DNA from: CAYWBI01 sp964456445 | Lineage (GTDB): Bacteria > Calditrichota > Calditrichia > Calditrichales > J004 | Assembly: GCA_964456445.1 (NCBI GenBank) | Contig: CAYWBI010000002.1 | Span: 30,169-94,168, forward strand | Direction of reading: 5' to 3' | Length of the DNA: 64,000 nucleotides | Part shown: positions 35,321-44,091 of the stretch, in pieces | Position numbering within the stretch: the first letter of the stretch is position 1 | How the letters are laid out: the number at the start of each line of letters is the position of its first letter | Translations under genes and position numbers: made by a program | The notes under the pieces: model-generated | What the model was told of the DNA's origin: nothing | What the model saw: only the letters and a program-made list of their open reading frames with translations | Database searches by the model: none

Positions 35321-36771
35321 TCCGTGCCCAGGTTTTTTAATTTTTCCATGAGCAGGGCGTTTACCTTACGCGGGTCGGCTTTGCCATGCGATAGACGCAT
35401 GATGCCACCGACAAAAAATCCGATCAGCTTGGTTTTTCCCTGACGGTATAACTGCACCTCTTTGGGGTTCCCGGCCAAAACCTGATCGATCCAGCCTTCA
35501 AGCTCACCGGTATCCGATACCTGCGCCAGACCTTCTTCTTCGATGATCTGCCGGACAGACGCGGGGTTGTGCTGCATTATCTCAAACACTGTTTTAGCGG
35601 CGCTGCCGCTTATGGTTCCGGCGATTATGGCCTTCAATAAATCAATAAGCCGGACGGGTGTAACCGCGATATTGTTAATGGCCGTTTTTTGTTCCTTTGA
35701 AAAACGAAGAACCTCGCCCATTACCCAGTTGCTTATTAATTTATAGTTGGAAATGCTTTCAGCTACCTGTTCAAAATAATCGGCCGTTTCACGATTTCCC
35801 GTAAGCACTTCCGCGTCATAGGCAGGTAATTTGTATTGAGATTCAAAACGGGCACGCCGATCATCCGGCAATTCCGGCAAATTTTCTTTTATAGTCTGCA
35901 ACCAGGGCAAATCAATCATTACAGGAACCAGATCAGGGTCCGGAAAGTACCTGTAATCATGTGAATCTTCTTTGCCGCGCATCGGTTTGGCAATATTTTT
36001 TACCGGGTCCCACAACAAGGTTTGCTGCACAACCAACTCACCATTTTCAAGCAAATCTTTCTGACGATTGATTTCAAAAGTCAAGGCCCGTTCGACATTG
36101 CGGATGGAATTCATGTTTTTCAGCTCAGCCTTGGTGCCAAGTGTTTCCTGGCCAATAGGGCGCAAGCTGATATTGGCGTCACAGCGCAGGCTGCCTTCTT
36201 CCATGTTGCCATCGCAAATCCCAAGATAGCGGACAAGTTGACGAATTTTACCAAGATAGCTCGCAGCCTCCCGGGGTGAACGCAGATCGGGTTCGCTTAC
36301 AATCTCAATAAGCGGAACACCACAGCGATTTAGATCGATCAGGGTTTCGTTTTTACCCACAAAGCTCTCTTCATGGATTGATTTCCCGGCGTCTTCTTCC
36401 ATATGAATCCGGGTAATACCGATCGTGCGGGCATCCGTATCACCGGTCTTGATTTCAATACTGCCATGTTCACAGATCGGCAATTCAAACTGAGATATTT
36501 GATACCCTTTTGGCAGGTCTGCATAAAAATAGTTTTTACGGGCAAAAATATTTGTCCGGTTTATTTGGCAATTGGTGGCCAGTCCCATGCGTATGGCATA
36601 GTCCACAACCTTTTTATTAAGAACCGGAAGACTGCCGGGCAGTCCAAGACAAACCGGACAAACCTGACTATTGGCCTCATTCCCAAACTGAGTGCTGCAC
36701 CCGCAAAATATTTTTGTATTTGTAGATAACTGGGCATGGACTTCCAACCCTATTACCACTTCGTATTCCAT
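35317..36771 (-). CDS. gatB: Asp/Glu-tRNA(Asn/Gln) amidotransferase subunit B
   Basis: The subunit that binds mischarged Glu-tRNA-Gln or Asp-tRNA-Asn and activates the side-chain carboxyl. It has the full N-terminal catalytic cradle (YEVVIGLEVHAQLSTNTKIFC, the zinc cysteines CGC ... CPVC, and ARKNYFYADLPKGYQISQ) and the C-terminal tail domain (GxAxxV-like). At 484 residues it is full length. It follows gatA by 11 bases. A gatC gene is not beside them. Confidence 0.96.
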   Translation of the reverse strand: MEYEVVIGLEVHAQLSTNTKIFCGCSTQFGNEANSQVCPVCLGLPGSLPVLNKKVVDYAIRMGLATNCQINRTNIFARKNYFYADLPKGYQISQFELPICEHGSIEIKTGDTDARTIGITRIHMEEDAGKSIHEESFVGKNETLIDLNRCGVPLIEIVSEPDLRSPREAASYLGKIRQLVRYLGICDGNMEEGSLRCDANISLRPIGQETLGTKAELKNMNSIRNVERALTFEINRQKDLLENGELVVQQTLLWDPVKNIAKPMRGKEDSHDYRYFPDPDLVPVMIDLPWLQTIKENLPELPDDRRARFESQYKLPAYDAEVLTGNRETADYFEQVAESISNYKLISNWVMGEVLRFSKEQKTAINNIAVTPVRLIDLLKAIIAGTISGSAAKTVFEIMQHNPASVRQIIEEEGLAQVSDTGELEGWIDQVLAGNPKEVQLYRQGKTKLIGFFVGGIMRLSHGKADPRKVNALLMEKLKNLGTD

Positions 36772-36782
36772 GATGTTCCGGT

Positions 36783-38210
36783 TTAAAAATGAATATTATT
36801 ATGAATAAACTGACTTAGTTTTAAAAGAAGGTCTTCTTCAAAGTCGTTGGCCTGTAGCTGCGCACCGATCGGCATTCCATCATTATCCGTTCCAACCGGT
36901 ACACTGATGGCGCAATTCCCGGTTAAATTTGCAGACACCGTATAAACATCCGAAAGGTACATGGCAAGCGGGTCCGATTTTTTCTCATTGAGTTTAAATG
37001 CCGTGGACGGCGTAGTTGGCGAGAGAATAACATCGCATTTTTTATAAGCCTGTTCAAAGTTTTGTTTTAGCAATCGTCTTACCTGCAGCGCCTTTTTATA
37101 GTAGGCGTCATAATAACCGGCGGAAAGCACATAAGTGCCCAGGATGATCCTTCGCTGTACTTCTTCGCCAAATCCGGCGCTGCGTGTTTGACCATACATA
37201 TCGTTTAACGTTTTAGCTTCTTTTTCCCTCATGCCAAAACGTACACCATCAAAACGGGCCAGGTTGGACGATGCTTCCGCGGTGGCAATGATGTAATACA
37301 TTGCAATGGCATAATCCGTCATGGGCAGTGAAACATCTACAACTTCAGCGCCTGCTTTTTCCAGTCCGTTTACAAGCTCCATGATCCGTGTTTTGATAAC
37401 CGGGTCCAAACCTGCCCCAAAATAATTCCCGGGGATACCAATTTTAATTCCTTTTATTTCATCGTTCAAAATACGGGTATAATCGGGTACCGGGTTCGTA
37501 GCAGATGTGGAATCCGCCGGATCATTGCCGGCGATAACATTTAGGGTTTGGGCAATATCCAGGGGGCTGTTTGCAAGAATACCAATTTGATCGAGTGATG
37601 AGCCGAAGGCGATCAGCCCATAGCGTGATATCCGGCCATAGGTCGGCTTTAAGCCATAAACACCGGTAAAGGAAGCCGGTTGTCTAACAGAGCCTCCGGT
37701 ATCGCTTCCAAGGGCTACATCGGCACAGCCAGATGCAACCGACACTGCGGAACCACCACTGGAACCACCAGGGACTTTTTCTCTATCCCATGGGTTCAGC
37801 ACGGGCCCAAAGGCGGAGTTTTCATTGGATGAGCCCATGGCAAACTCATCCATGTTTGTCTTGCCGATAAAAAGGGCATCCGCATTACGCAGCCTTTTGA
37901 TAACCGTTGCATCATAGGGTGAAACAAAGGGCTGTAAAATTTTGCTTGCACAGCTGCTTGGGCGGCCCTTTATATTTATATTATCTTTAATGGCAAATAC
38001 CTTGCCTGCCAAAGCCCCCACCGGTTTGCCTTCATCCAGACGCTGATCGATATCACGCGCGGCGTTTACCCCTTCACCGGTCATCAGATGAACAAAAGCG
38101 TTTAAATCAGACCGGGCGGATATCCGTTCCGTCAAATCCCGGAAATGTGTTTCCACGGAAACTGGTGCAATTTCATTCTCCCCTGGAGTCGGGGTGCCGG
38201 TCCCACTCAT
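36783..38210 (-). CDS. gatA: Asp/Glu-tRNA(Asn/Gln) amidotransferase subunit A
   Basis: Amidase-signature glutaminase that feeds ammonia to GatB. The Ser-cisSer-Lys triad is visible: K75 in VFAIKDNI, the cis-Ser near 150 in PGGSSGGSAV and the nucleophile S174 in SDTGGSVRQPAS. The length of 475 residues is typical. The ATG at 38210 overlaps the tatA stop (ATGA), so TatA and GatA are translationally coupled. Confidence 0.95.
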   Translation of the reverse strand: MSGTGTPTPGENEIAPVSVETHFRDLTERISARSDLNAFVHLMTGEGVNAARDIDQRLDEGKPVGALAGKVFAIKDNINIKGRPSSCASKILQPFVSPYDATVIKRLRNADALFIGKTNMDEFAMGSSNENSAFGPVLNPWDREKVPGGSSGGSAVSVASGCADVALGSDTGGSVRQPASFTGVYGLKPTYGRISRYGLIAFGSSLDQIGILANSPLDIAQTLNVIAGNDPADSTSATNPVPDYTRILNDEIKGIKIGIPGNYFGAGLDPVIKTRIMELVNGLEKAGAEVVDVSLPMTDYAIAMYYIIATAEASSNLARFDGVRFGMREKEAKTLNDMYGQTRSAGFGEEVQRRIILGTYVLSAGYYDAYYKKALQVRRLLKQNFEQAYKKCDVILSPTTPSTAFKLNEKKSDPLAMYLSDVYTVSANLTGNCAISVPVGTDNDGMPIGAQLQANDFEEDLLLKLSQFIHNNIHF

Positions 38211-38449
38211 TCGCTTTTAGCTTCTGTATTCTCAGGATTAGCGCCATCCTTTTTTTCCGTTTTTGTTTTTGGCTGGGCATTCAGGTTATCCGTTAAATCC
38301 AGTTCGCTCTGAATTTCCTGAGTTGCACGCTTAAATTCATTGATACCCTTTCCAAGGCCACGGGCCAGTTCGGGTAATTTTTTTGAACCAAAGACCAAAA
38401 GGATGATAAATAATATGACCAATAATTCGGTTGTTCCAATACCAAACAT
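38207..38449 (-). CDS. tatA: Sec-independent protein translocase TatA
   Basis: A single N-terminal membrane helix (ELLVILFIILLVFG), then the hinge and amphipathic helix KKLPELARGLGKGINEFKRA and a charged tail. The FGSKKLPELARGLG sequence is the TatA/E signature. The ATG at 38449 behind GCAGGTG gives 80 residues. A frame upstream to 38488 would place 13 residues before the membrane helix and is not preferred. tatB and tatC are not near. Confidence 0.9.
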   Translation of the reverse strand: MFGIGTTELLVILFIILLVFGSKKLPELARGLGKGINEFKRATQEIQSELDLTDNLNAQPKTKTEKKDGANPENTEAKSE

Positions 38450-38505
38450 AATACACCTGCTTTTTAGAAATTTATATTTTAACGTCACATAAATATTTTA
38501 GTTCT

Positions 38506-39294
38506 TTATTGCTCGTTTGAGTCCGCCAGCGTTGTATGATCATCCCTATCCCTTTTCACTTTTTTTCTTCGCCTTTTGTAGGGGTAATGTGATGTGGTTT
38601 TAATCATGGCAGTATTGACTATGCCCCAAATAATATAAACGACCATGAGCGGAAAAAGTAAGGCCTGCGGATAAATTATCACAACTAAACCCAATACAAC
38701 CAAAACGGTTAAAATCAACTTTTGTTTTCCGCCGCTCCCTTTTACCGAAAAATTGGTGATGACCTCATATCGAACGTTACTAACCATCAATATGGATACC
38801 ACAAAAACAAGGGCCAAAACAAAACGGGGCAAAACCAATCCATCAAAGAAATAGGCCATAAATAAGATGTAACTTGCAATGGCAATGGCCGCACCCGGTA
38901 TGGGCAAACCATTAAAGTGGGTTTTGGTATAACCGGTCACCTGTACATTAAACCGGGCCAGGCGGATACTGCCGAAGAGTAAGGGGAAAAAGCTGATCAG
39001 CATGCCGACCATTGACCAGGAATGCAGAAAATATTCATAGATGATCATTGAAGGCGCCACCCCAAAAGAGACAACATCGGCAAGTGAATCATATTCAACA
39101 CCGAACTTGCTTGAAGAATTTGTGATTCGTGCCACCTTGCCATCAATAGCGTCAAGAAAACCGGCCAGCAAGATCATCCATGAAGCCAGAACAAAATCAT
39201 TATTCTGTACGGCAAATATAATAGCCATAAACCCGCTGAGCATATTACCCACGGTAAAAAAATTGGGGACAATAGAGCGTGATAACCTAATCAC
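38506..39294 (-). CDS. pssA: CDP-diacylglycerol--serine O-phosphatidyltransferase
   Basis: Makes phosphatidylserine, the precursor of phosphatidylethanolamine. The CDP-alcohol transferase motif is intact: DG-x2-AR-x8-G-x3-D-x3-D within DAIDGKVARITNSSSKFGVE and YDSLAD. Eight or so membrane helices and a basic C-terminal tail (YKRRRKKVKRDRD) are present. The likely start is the GTG at 39294. It shares one base with the psd stop (TAGTG) and sits behind AGGAGAG. A TTG at 39324 would overlap psd by 31 bases. Confidence 0.93.
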   Translation of the reverse strand: MIRLSRSIVPNFFTVGNMLSGFMAIIFAVQNNDFVLASWMILLAGFLDAIDGKVARITNSSSKFGVEYDSLADVVSFGVAPSMIIYEYFLHSWSMVGMLISFFPLLFGSIRLARFNVQVTGYTKTHFNGLPIPGAAIAIASYILFMAYFFDGLVLPRFVLALVFVVSILMVSNVRYEVITNFSVKGSGGKQKLILTVLVVLGLVVIIYPQALLFPLMVVYIIWGIVNTAMIKTTSHYPYKRRRKKVKRDRDDHTTLADSNEQ

Positions 39295-39935
39295 TAAAAC
39301 TCTCCTATGATAGTGCTGCCGCAACGCACAGCTTGTTTTAATTCAACCTTAACCTTGGCCGACAAGGGAAAGAACATATCAACCCTGGAGCCATAACGGA
39401 TAAGACCGTAACGTTCTCCTGCAACGGCAGTATCCCCTTCCTTTACATTATAAATGATACGACGGGCAATAAGCCCGGCTATCTGTTTAAACAAGATTTT
39501 CCCTTTGCCGGTATCCACGCCAACAATGGACATTTCATTTACAACCGAGGCCTCATCGGCAAATGCCGCGAGGAATTTTCCCTTTTTATAATCGACAAAA
39601 TCCACTTTACCGGAAACAGGCATACGGTTTACATGTACATCAAAAATCGACAGAAAAATCGATACCCGTCTCACATGTGTTTTAAAATAGGTCGTCTCAA
39701 CAACCTCGTCAATTCTGATTACATGGCCGTCGGCCGGAGAGATGATTAATCCCTCGCCTGATGGTGTGTTCCGGTCGGGGTCACGAAAAAAGAAAAAGTG
39801 AAAAATCAAAACAATAAGTGAAATAACCGTCAATGCATCCCACAGGATAAAATCGTAAAAATAACCAAGGACAGCGAAGAAGATTAAAATGACACTTGTT
39901 ACAGCGATTACCGGCCAGCCTTCTTTGTTTATCAT
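39294..39935 (-). CDS. psd: Phosphatidylserine decarboxylase, short form
   Basis: Converts phosphatidylserine to phosphatidylethanolamine. The self-cleavage site that forms the pyruvoyl group is the Gly-Ser of RYGSRVD (S183), as in the short archaeal/alphaproteobacterial class, not LGST. Two N-terminal membrane helices precede RDPDRNTP and SPADGHV. The length of 213 residues fits the short class. The ATG follows CTGGAGAA, and the gene is directly coupled to pssA. Confidence 0.93.
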   Translation of the reverse strand: MINKEGWPVIAVTSVILIFFAVLGYFYDFILWDALTVISLIVLIFHFFFFRDPDRNTPSGEGLIISPADGHVIRIDEVVETTYFKTHVRRVSIFLSIFDVHVNRMPVSGKVDFVDYKKGKFLAAFADEASVVNEMSIVGVDTGKGKILFKQIAGLIARRIIYNVKEGDTAVAGERYGLIRYGSRVDMFFPLSAKVKVELKQAVRCGSTIIGEF

Positions 39936-40040
39936 TTTTCTCCAGAAATAATAGTTTTTATTTTTAATTAGAGCTTTAGTTTACCCATTTTCATCTAAGC
40001 TTCGGACCATTCACAAAACTGATGGTAAGATGTAAAAAAG

Positions 40041-41336
40041 TTAGAGCAACCCAACTTTTTTAAATATAACATCTACCTTTCCCAAACGTTTATGTAAATC
40101 ACAAAGAGAATCAATCTCATCCATACCCAACTGATCTACAATGTCCTTGTCTTGTTTCAATACCTCGACGAAGCGTTCCCGGGTTTCCCACACGCGCATG
40201 GCATTTCGTTGCACCAGACGATAGGCCTTTTCACGGGACAAGCCTTTTTGAGTGAGCGCCAATAAAATTACTTGCGAGCTATACAGCCCGTTTGTTTTGT
40301 TTAGATTGGCGATCATGTTTTTTGGATACACCACAAGATTTTTTATAAGTTCGTTTGCTTTGACCAGCATGTAATAAAGCAACATTGTGCTATCCGGGAT
40401 AATGATGCGTTCCACCGATGAATGAGAGATATCTCGTTCATGCCACAAGGCCATGTTTTCCATGGCAGCATGGGCATTGGAGCGTAACAAGCGCGCCATT
40501 CCGCTAAGACGTTCACAAATGATGGGGTTTTTTTTATGAGGCATGGCCGATGAGCCTTTTTGCCCCTTCGAAAAACCCTCTTCCGCTTCGAGTACTTCGG
40601 TTCGCTGCAGATGCCGGATTTCGATGGCCATTTTCTCTATGGTTCCGCCGATCAATGCCAGGGTTGACATATAATGCGCATGACGGTCCCGTTGCAATAT
40701 TTGCGTTGAAATATTGGCTGCCTTCAGTCCGAGTTTATTGCAGACATAGGCCTCTACCGCCGGATCAAGATGATCATATGTACCTACGGCCCCGGAAATT
40801 TGCCCCACACACACGGAATCAATGGCTTGTTCTAAACGTACCATTTGACGGCCAAGTTCATCGTACCACACCGCAAGCTTGAGACCGAAAGTGGTTGGCT
40901 CGGCATGAATGCCATGTGTACGCCCAATGGTGACCGTATCCTTGAATTCAAGCGCCCGTTTAGCCAGGATATCTTTTAAATTTTCAAGGACATCTTTTAT
41001 TTTTTCCCCGGCGCGTACCATTTGGACCGCAAGCGCTGTATCCAGCACATCAGATGAGGTAAGCCCATAATGAATAAAGCGGGCGTCCGGCCCGACATAT
41101 TCGGCCACATTGGTCAGAAAGGCAATCACGTCATGCTTTACTTCGGCCTCAATTTCCAAGATACGCCCTGTATCAAATGCGGCTTTTGATGTGATATTTT
41201 TTAATGCGGCATCACTGATCACATTCAATTTATTTTGAGCTTCACAGGCGGCAAGCTCAATATCCAACCAAATGGAGAAACGTTCTTCATTCGTCCATAT
41301 CTTTTTTATTTCCGGGAGGGAATATCTATCAATCAC
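40041..41336 (-). CDS. purB: Adenylosuccinate lyase
   Basis: Catalyses two beta-eliminations in purine synthesis (SAICAR to AICAR, adenylosuccinate to AMP). The fumarase-superfamily signature is GSSAMPHKKNPIICE, with the catalytic Ser in the flexible loop. TIGRTHGIHAEPTTFG holds the catalytic His, and the N-terminal SLPEIKKIWTNEERFS is typical. The length of 431 residues is normal. The start is a GTG at 41336 that shares one base with the htrA stop. Confidence 0.95.
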   Translation of the reverse strand: MIDRYSLPEIKKIWTNEERFSIWLDIELAACEAQNKLNVISDAALKNITSKAAFDTGRILEIEAEVKHDVIAFLTNVAEYVGPDARFIHYGLTSSDVLDTALAVQMVRAGEKIKDVLENLKDILAKRALEFKDTVTIGRTHGIHAEPTTFGLKLAVWYDELGRQMVRLEQAIDSVCVGQISGAVGTYDHLDPAVEAYVCNKLGLKAANISTQILQRDRHAHYMSTLALIGGTIEKMAIEIRHLQRTEVLEAEEGFSKGQKGSSAMPHKKNPIICERLSGMARLLRSNAHAAMENMALWHERDISHSSVERIIIPDSTMLLYYMLVKANELIKNLVVYPKNMIANLNKTNGLYSSQVILLALTQKGLSREKAYRLVQRNAMRVWETRERFVEVLKQDKDIVDQLGMDEIDSLCDLHKRLGKVDVIFKKVGLL

Positions 41337-42523
41337 TATGTTTTTCTCTTTTCCAGTATCAGGGTCAAATCCTTAAATTTACCTTCTCGCCAAACTTTAA
41401 CCGGCAGCCGGTCGCCCACTTTCAAATACTCCGACCCCATGGCTTTATCAACGCTATCGTCATCCACAACGGGTTGATGATTGATTTCCAATAATATATC
41501 GCCCAAATGTAAACCCGCCTTTTCGGCCGGGCTGTTTTTAATGATCCGCGCAATGTAGATGCCCTGAGTTTTATTATAGGACATCTGTCTGGCCAGATAC
41601 TTGTTCAACGGCATATAAGACAAACCAATCCAAAAGTCACGATCGATGGTATTGTTTTTTAGACCGGCAACAATTTTTTTTATCCGTGATATGGGGATGG
41701 CAAAACCAATCCCAACCGAGCCGGATGAGCTATTGTCCCCGGTAAAAATAAAGGTGTTCATACCAATGACCTCACCGGCGGCATTGCATAGAGGGCCACC
41801 ACTGTTTCCCTTATTGATGGCCGCATCGGTTTGGATCATGTCCTGATAAATCCTTCCACCTTCAACCCGGCCAAAATCCCGGTTAACAGCACTGATTACA
41901 CCTACTGTAACCGTAGGTTGGTTGCGGTTAAACAGCCCGAAAGGGTTACCAATGGCGATGGCCCATTCACCGATTATCAATCCATCGGAATTATCCAATG
42001 CCGCCGATGGAAAATCATGCACATCAATTTTTAACAACGCGATATCAGAAATGGGATCACTGCCGATTAAACGTGCTTTATATTCTTTGCCATCCGGCGT
42101 GTTGACCGTGATGTCCACGCCATGACCGGCTACGTGATCATTTGTTACGATATATCCATCAGAGGAAATAATAAATCCCGAACCAATGGATTGAATACGC
42201 TCCCGGTAGCGTCTGTCACGGTAAATTTCCGGGAAGAAACGCTGTATAAACGGATCGCCATAGTAAGGGCTACGCTGCACGTGTTCTTCTATCTTGGTTA
42301 CATTAACAGACACCACGGCGGGGCTCACCTTTTTAACCGCCCGGGTAATGCCATTTCTGCGCATGGAGCTGATGGATGTTACCGAGCTGTCCTGAATGGA
42401 TGTGGCAACAACCGTCGCTTCCCTGGATATACCTTCCGGCAGCGGTTCAGAAGATGGGAACAAACGGTCCCTCAAAAAATAACCGGCGGCCAAAACTAAA
42501 ACTATGATCAAAAAAGTTCGCAC
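41336..42523 (-). CDS. HtrA/DegP-like serine protease with one PDZ domain
   Basis: A periplasmic quality-control protease anchored or exported by an N-terminal hydrophobic segment (FLIIVLVLAAGYFL). The trypsin-like triad is H130 (TNDHVAG), D160 (SDIALLKID) and S241 (NKGNSGGPLCN). A single PDZ domain (about 285-390) begins at YIARIIKNSPAEKAGLHLGD. One PDZ and an uncleaved-looking anchor resemble DegS or HhoB more than DegP. It lies between fsa and purB. Confidence 0.93.
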   Translation of the reverse strand: MRTFLIIVLVLAAGYFLRDRLFPSSEPLPEGISREATVVATSIQDSSVTSISSMRRNGITRAVKKVSPAVVSVNVTKIEEHVQRSPYYGDPFIQRFFPEIYRDRRYRERIQSIGSGFIISSDGYIVTNDHVAGHGVDITVNTPDGKEYKARLIGSDPISDIALLKIDVHDFPSAALDNSDGLIIGEWAIAIGNPFGLFNRNQPTVTVGVISAVNRDFGRVEGGRIYQDMIQTDAAINKGNSGGPLCNAAGEVIGMNTFIFTGDNSSSGSVGIGFAIPISRIKKIVAGLKNNTIDRDFWIGLSYMPLNKYLARQMSYNKTQGIYIARIIKNSPAEKAGLHLGDILLEINHQPVVDDDSVDKAMGSEYLKVGDRLPVKVWREGKFKDLTLILEKRKT

Positions 42524-42532
42524 GGGGCCCCT

Positions 42533-43186
42533 TTACTTCTTGTCGCCATATACCTTGTTATAATCGGCTAAAAAGGAAGCAATACCTTTATCCGTCAAAG
42601 GATGCTTTAACATTTGTTCAATAACCTTAAAGGGAATGGTGGCGATATCGGCGCCCATCATTGCAGCTTCGACCACATGCATCGGATGACGGATACTGGC
42701 AACCAAAATTTCTGTTTCTATGGCATAGTTGCCAAAAATCTGGGCAATCTGGGCAACCATGTCCATTCCACCGGTAGAAATATCATCCAGTCGGCCAACA
42801 AAGGGGCTTATAAAACTAGCGCCCGCTTTTGCGGCGAACAAGGCCTGTAAGGGCGAAAAGACCAAAGTAACATTGGTGCGGATACCTTCGGATGCAAAAA
42901 CCTTTACCGCCTTTAAACCCTCCTTTGTCATCGGTATTTTAACAACGATGTTATCATGTAACCTGGCAAGCTTACGGCCTTCGGACAACATCCCCTCGGT
43001 TTCCAAAGACAGCACCTCGGCATTTACAGGGCCATCGACGATATCACATATTTGTTTGTAAATATCGATAGGATCGCCTTTTTCCCTGGCAATTAAAGTT
43101 GGATTGGTTGTAACGCCATCAAGGACGCCGATACTGGCGGCTTCCTTTATCTGCTCAATATTGGCAGTATCAATAAAAAACTTCAT
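42533..43186 (-). CDS. fsa: Fructose-6-phosphate aldolase / transaldolase-like (TalC family)
   Basis: A class I aldolase of 217 residues, the short transaldolase group. It starts MKFFIDTANIEQIKEA, then GVTTNPTLIARE; the Schiff-base lysine is K83 in VVKIPMT. The C-terminal ATIPFKVIEQMLKHPLTDKG is conserved. Members act either as transaldolase or as fructose-6-phosphate aldolase, which the sequence does not settle. The ATG sits behind TTGGAGAAA. It is in line with truA, htrA and purB. Confidence 0.92.
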   Translation of the reverse strand: MKFFIDTANIEQIKEAASIGVLDGVTTNPTLIAREKGDPIDIYKQICDIVDGPVNAEVLSLETEGMLSEGRKLARLHDNIVVKIPMTKEGLKAVKVFASEGIRTNVTLVFSPLQALFAAKAGASFISPFVGRLDDISTGGMDMVAQIAQIFGNYAIETEILVASIRHPMHVVEAAMMGADIATIPFKVIEQMLKHPLTDKGIASFLADYNKVYGDKK

Positions 43187-43202
43187 TATTTCTCCAAATT
43201 AT

Positions 43203-43928
43203 TTAATAAGTGACTTTTTCCAGGACCAACCCCTTGCCGGGAACGGTATATGGGATATTTGCCCTATTGCGTGAATTTATAATTTCATCTAATTGTTTAA
43301 GTGGCGTTTTACCCTGGCCAATCGCTAACATCGTACCCACAAGCGCACGCACCATGCCATATAAAAAACGATCCGCCGCTACGGTGTAAATCAGTTGGTC
43401 GTTTTTAAGCTTCCAATGGCTTTTTCTTATTTTGCATCTATAGGTTTTATTCCCGCTATGCGCCTTGCAAAACGATTTAAAGTCCTGACAGTGCTTTAAG
43501 CGGTCCGCAGCGGTCTGCATAAGGGTAATGTTCAACGGATACAAGAAAGACCAGCTTATTGTTCGGTTCAAAGCCGTGGGCTTGCGGGAGACATAAAACT
43601 TGTATTCCCTTTCAATGGCGTCAAACCGGGCATGAAAACCCGGATCCGCCGTTTCGATTTTTTTTATAACAATATCTCTCTTTAAAATCCCATTTAGTGA
43701 TTTTTGCAATTTAAAGAGATCATGTTCAGGGAAATCGCCATGTGCAATCTGATTACGCGCATGAACCCCGGCATCGGTCCTCCCGGAACCAATAATCTTA
43801 ATATCCTTTTTAAAAACTACCCGCAGGGCTTTCTGTAGTTCTCCCTGAACCGTTGGGCCGTTTAATTGCTCTTGCCAGCCACAATAGGCGCTTCCATCAT
43901 ATTCAATGGTAAACTTTAATCTTGGCAT
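43203..43928 (-). CDS. truA: tRNA pseudouridine synthase A
   Basis: Forms pseudouridine at positions 38-40 of the tRNA anticodon arm. The catalytic Asp is D52 in GSGRTDAGVHARNQ, with LKFTIEYDGSAYCGWQ at the N-terminus and FLYGMVRALVGTMLAIGQGK near the C-terminus. The length of 241 residues is normal. It is the first gene of the truA-fsa-htrA-purB run. Confidence 0.95.
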   Translation of the reverse strand: MPRLKFTIEYDGSAYCGWQEQLNGPTVQGELQKALRVVFKKDIKIIGSGRTDAGVHARNQIAHGDFPEHDLFKLQKSLNGILKRDIVIKKIETADPGFHARFDAIEREYKFYVSRKPTALNRTISWSFLYPLNITLMQTAADRLKHCQDFKSFCKAHSGNKTYRCKIRKSHWKLKNDQLIYTVAADRFLYGMVRALVGTMLAIGQGKTPLKQLDEIINSRNRANIPYTVPGKGLVLEKVTY

Positions 43929-44004
43929 TGTTCTGAAATAAATGAATTAAGTAATATACCTGTTTGCGGATTTTGTTTCAAGAAAAGTAATCTCTGAAAA
44001 ATAA

Positions 44005-44076
44005 AAAAGGCTTTTATCCGCTAATTTTAAGCAAAATCAAAATTTCACCCCAAAAGAGCCAATAAAAGCCTTTTAT
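44005..44076 (-). terminator. Probable terminator of the ccm operon
   Basis: Just past the ccmF stop, 44062-44074 (ATAAAAGCCTTTT) and 44005-44017 (AAAAGGCTTTTAT) are exact reverse complements with a 44-base loop. On the minus strand the stem runs straight into a T-rich tract (TTTATTTTT). The long loop makes it less standard than the terminator at 49201. Confidence 0.5.
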
Positions 44077-44091
44077 GCATATTCAGTGTTT

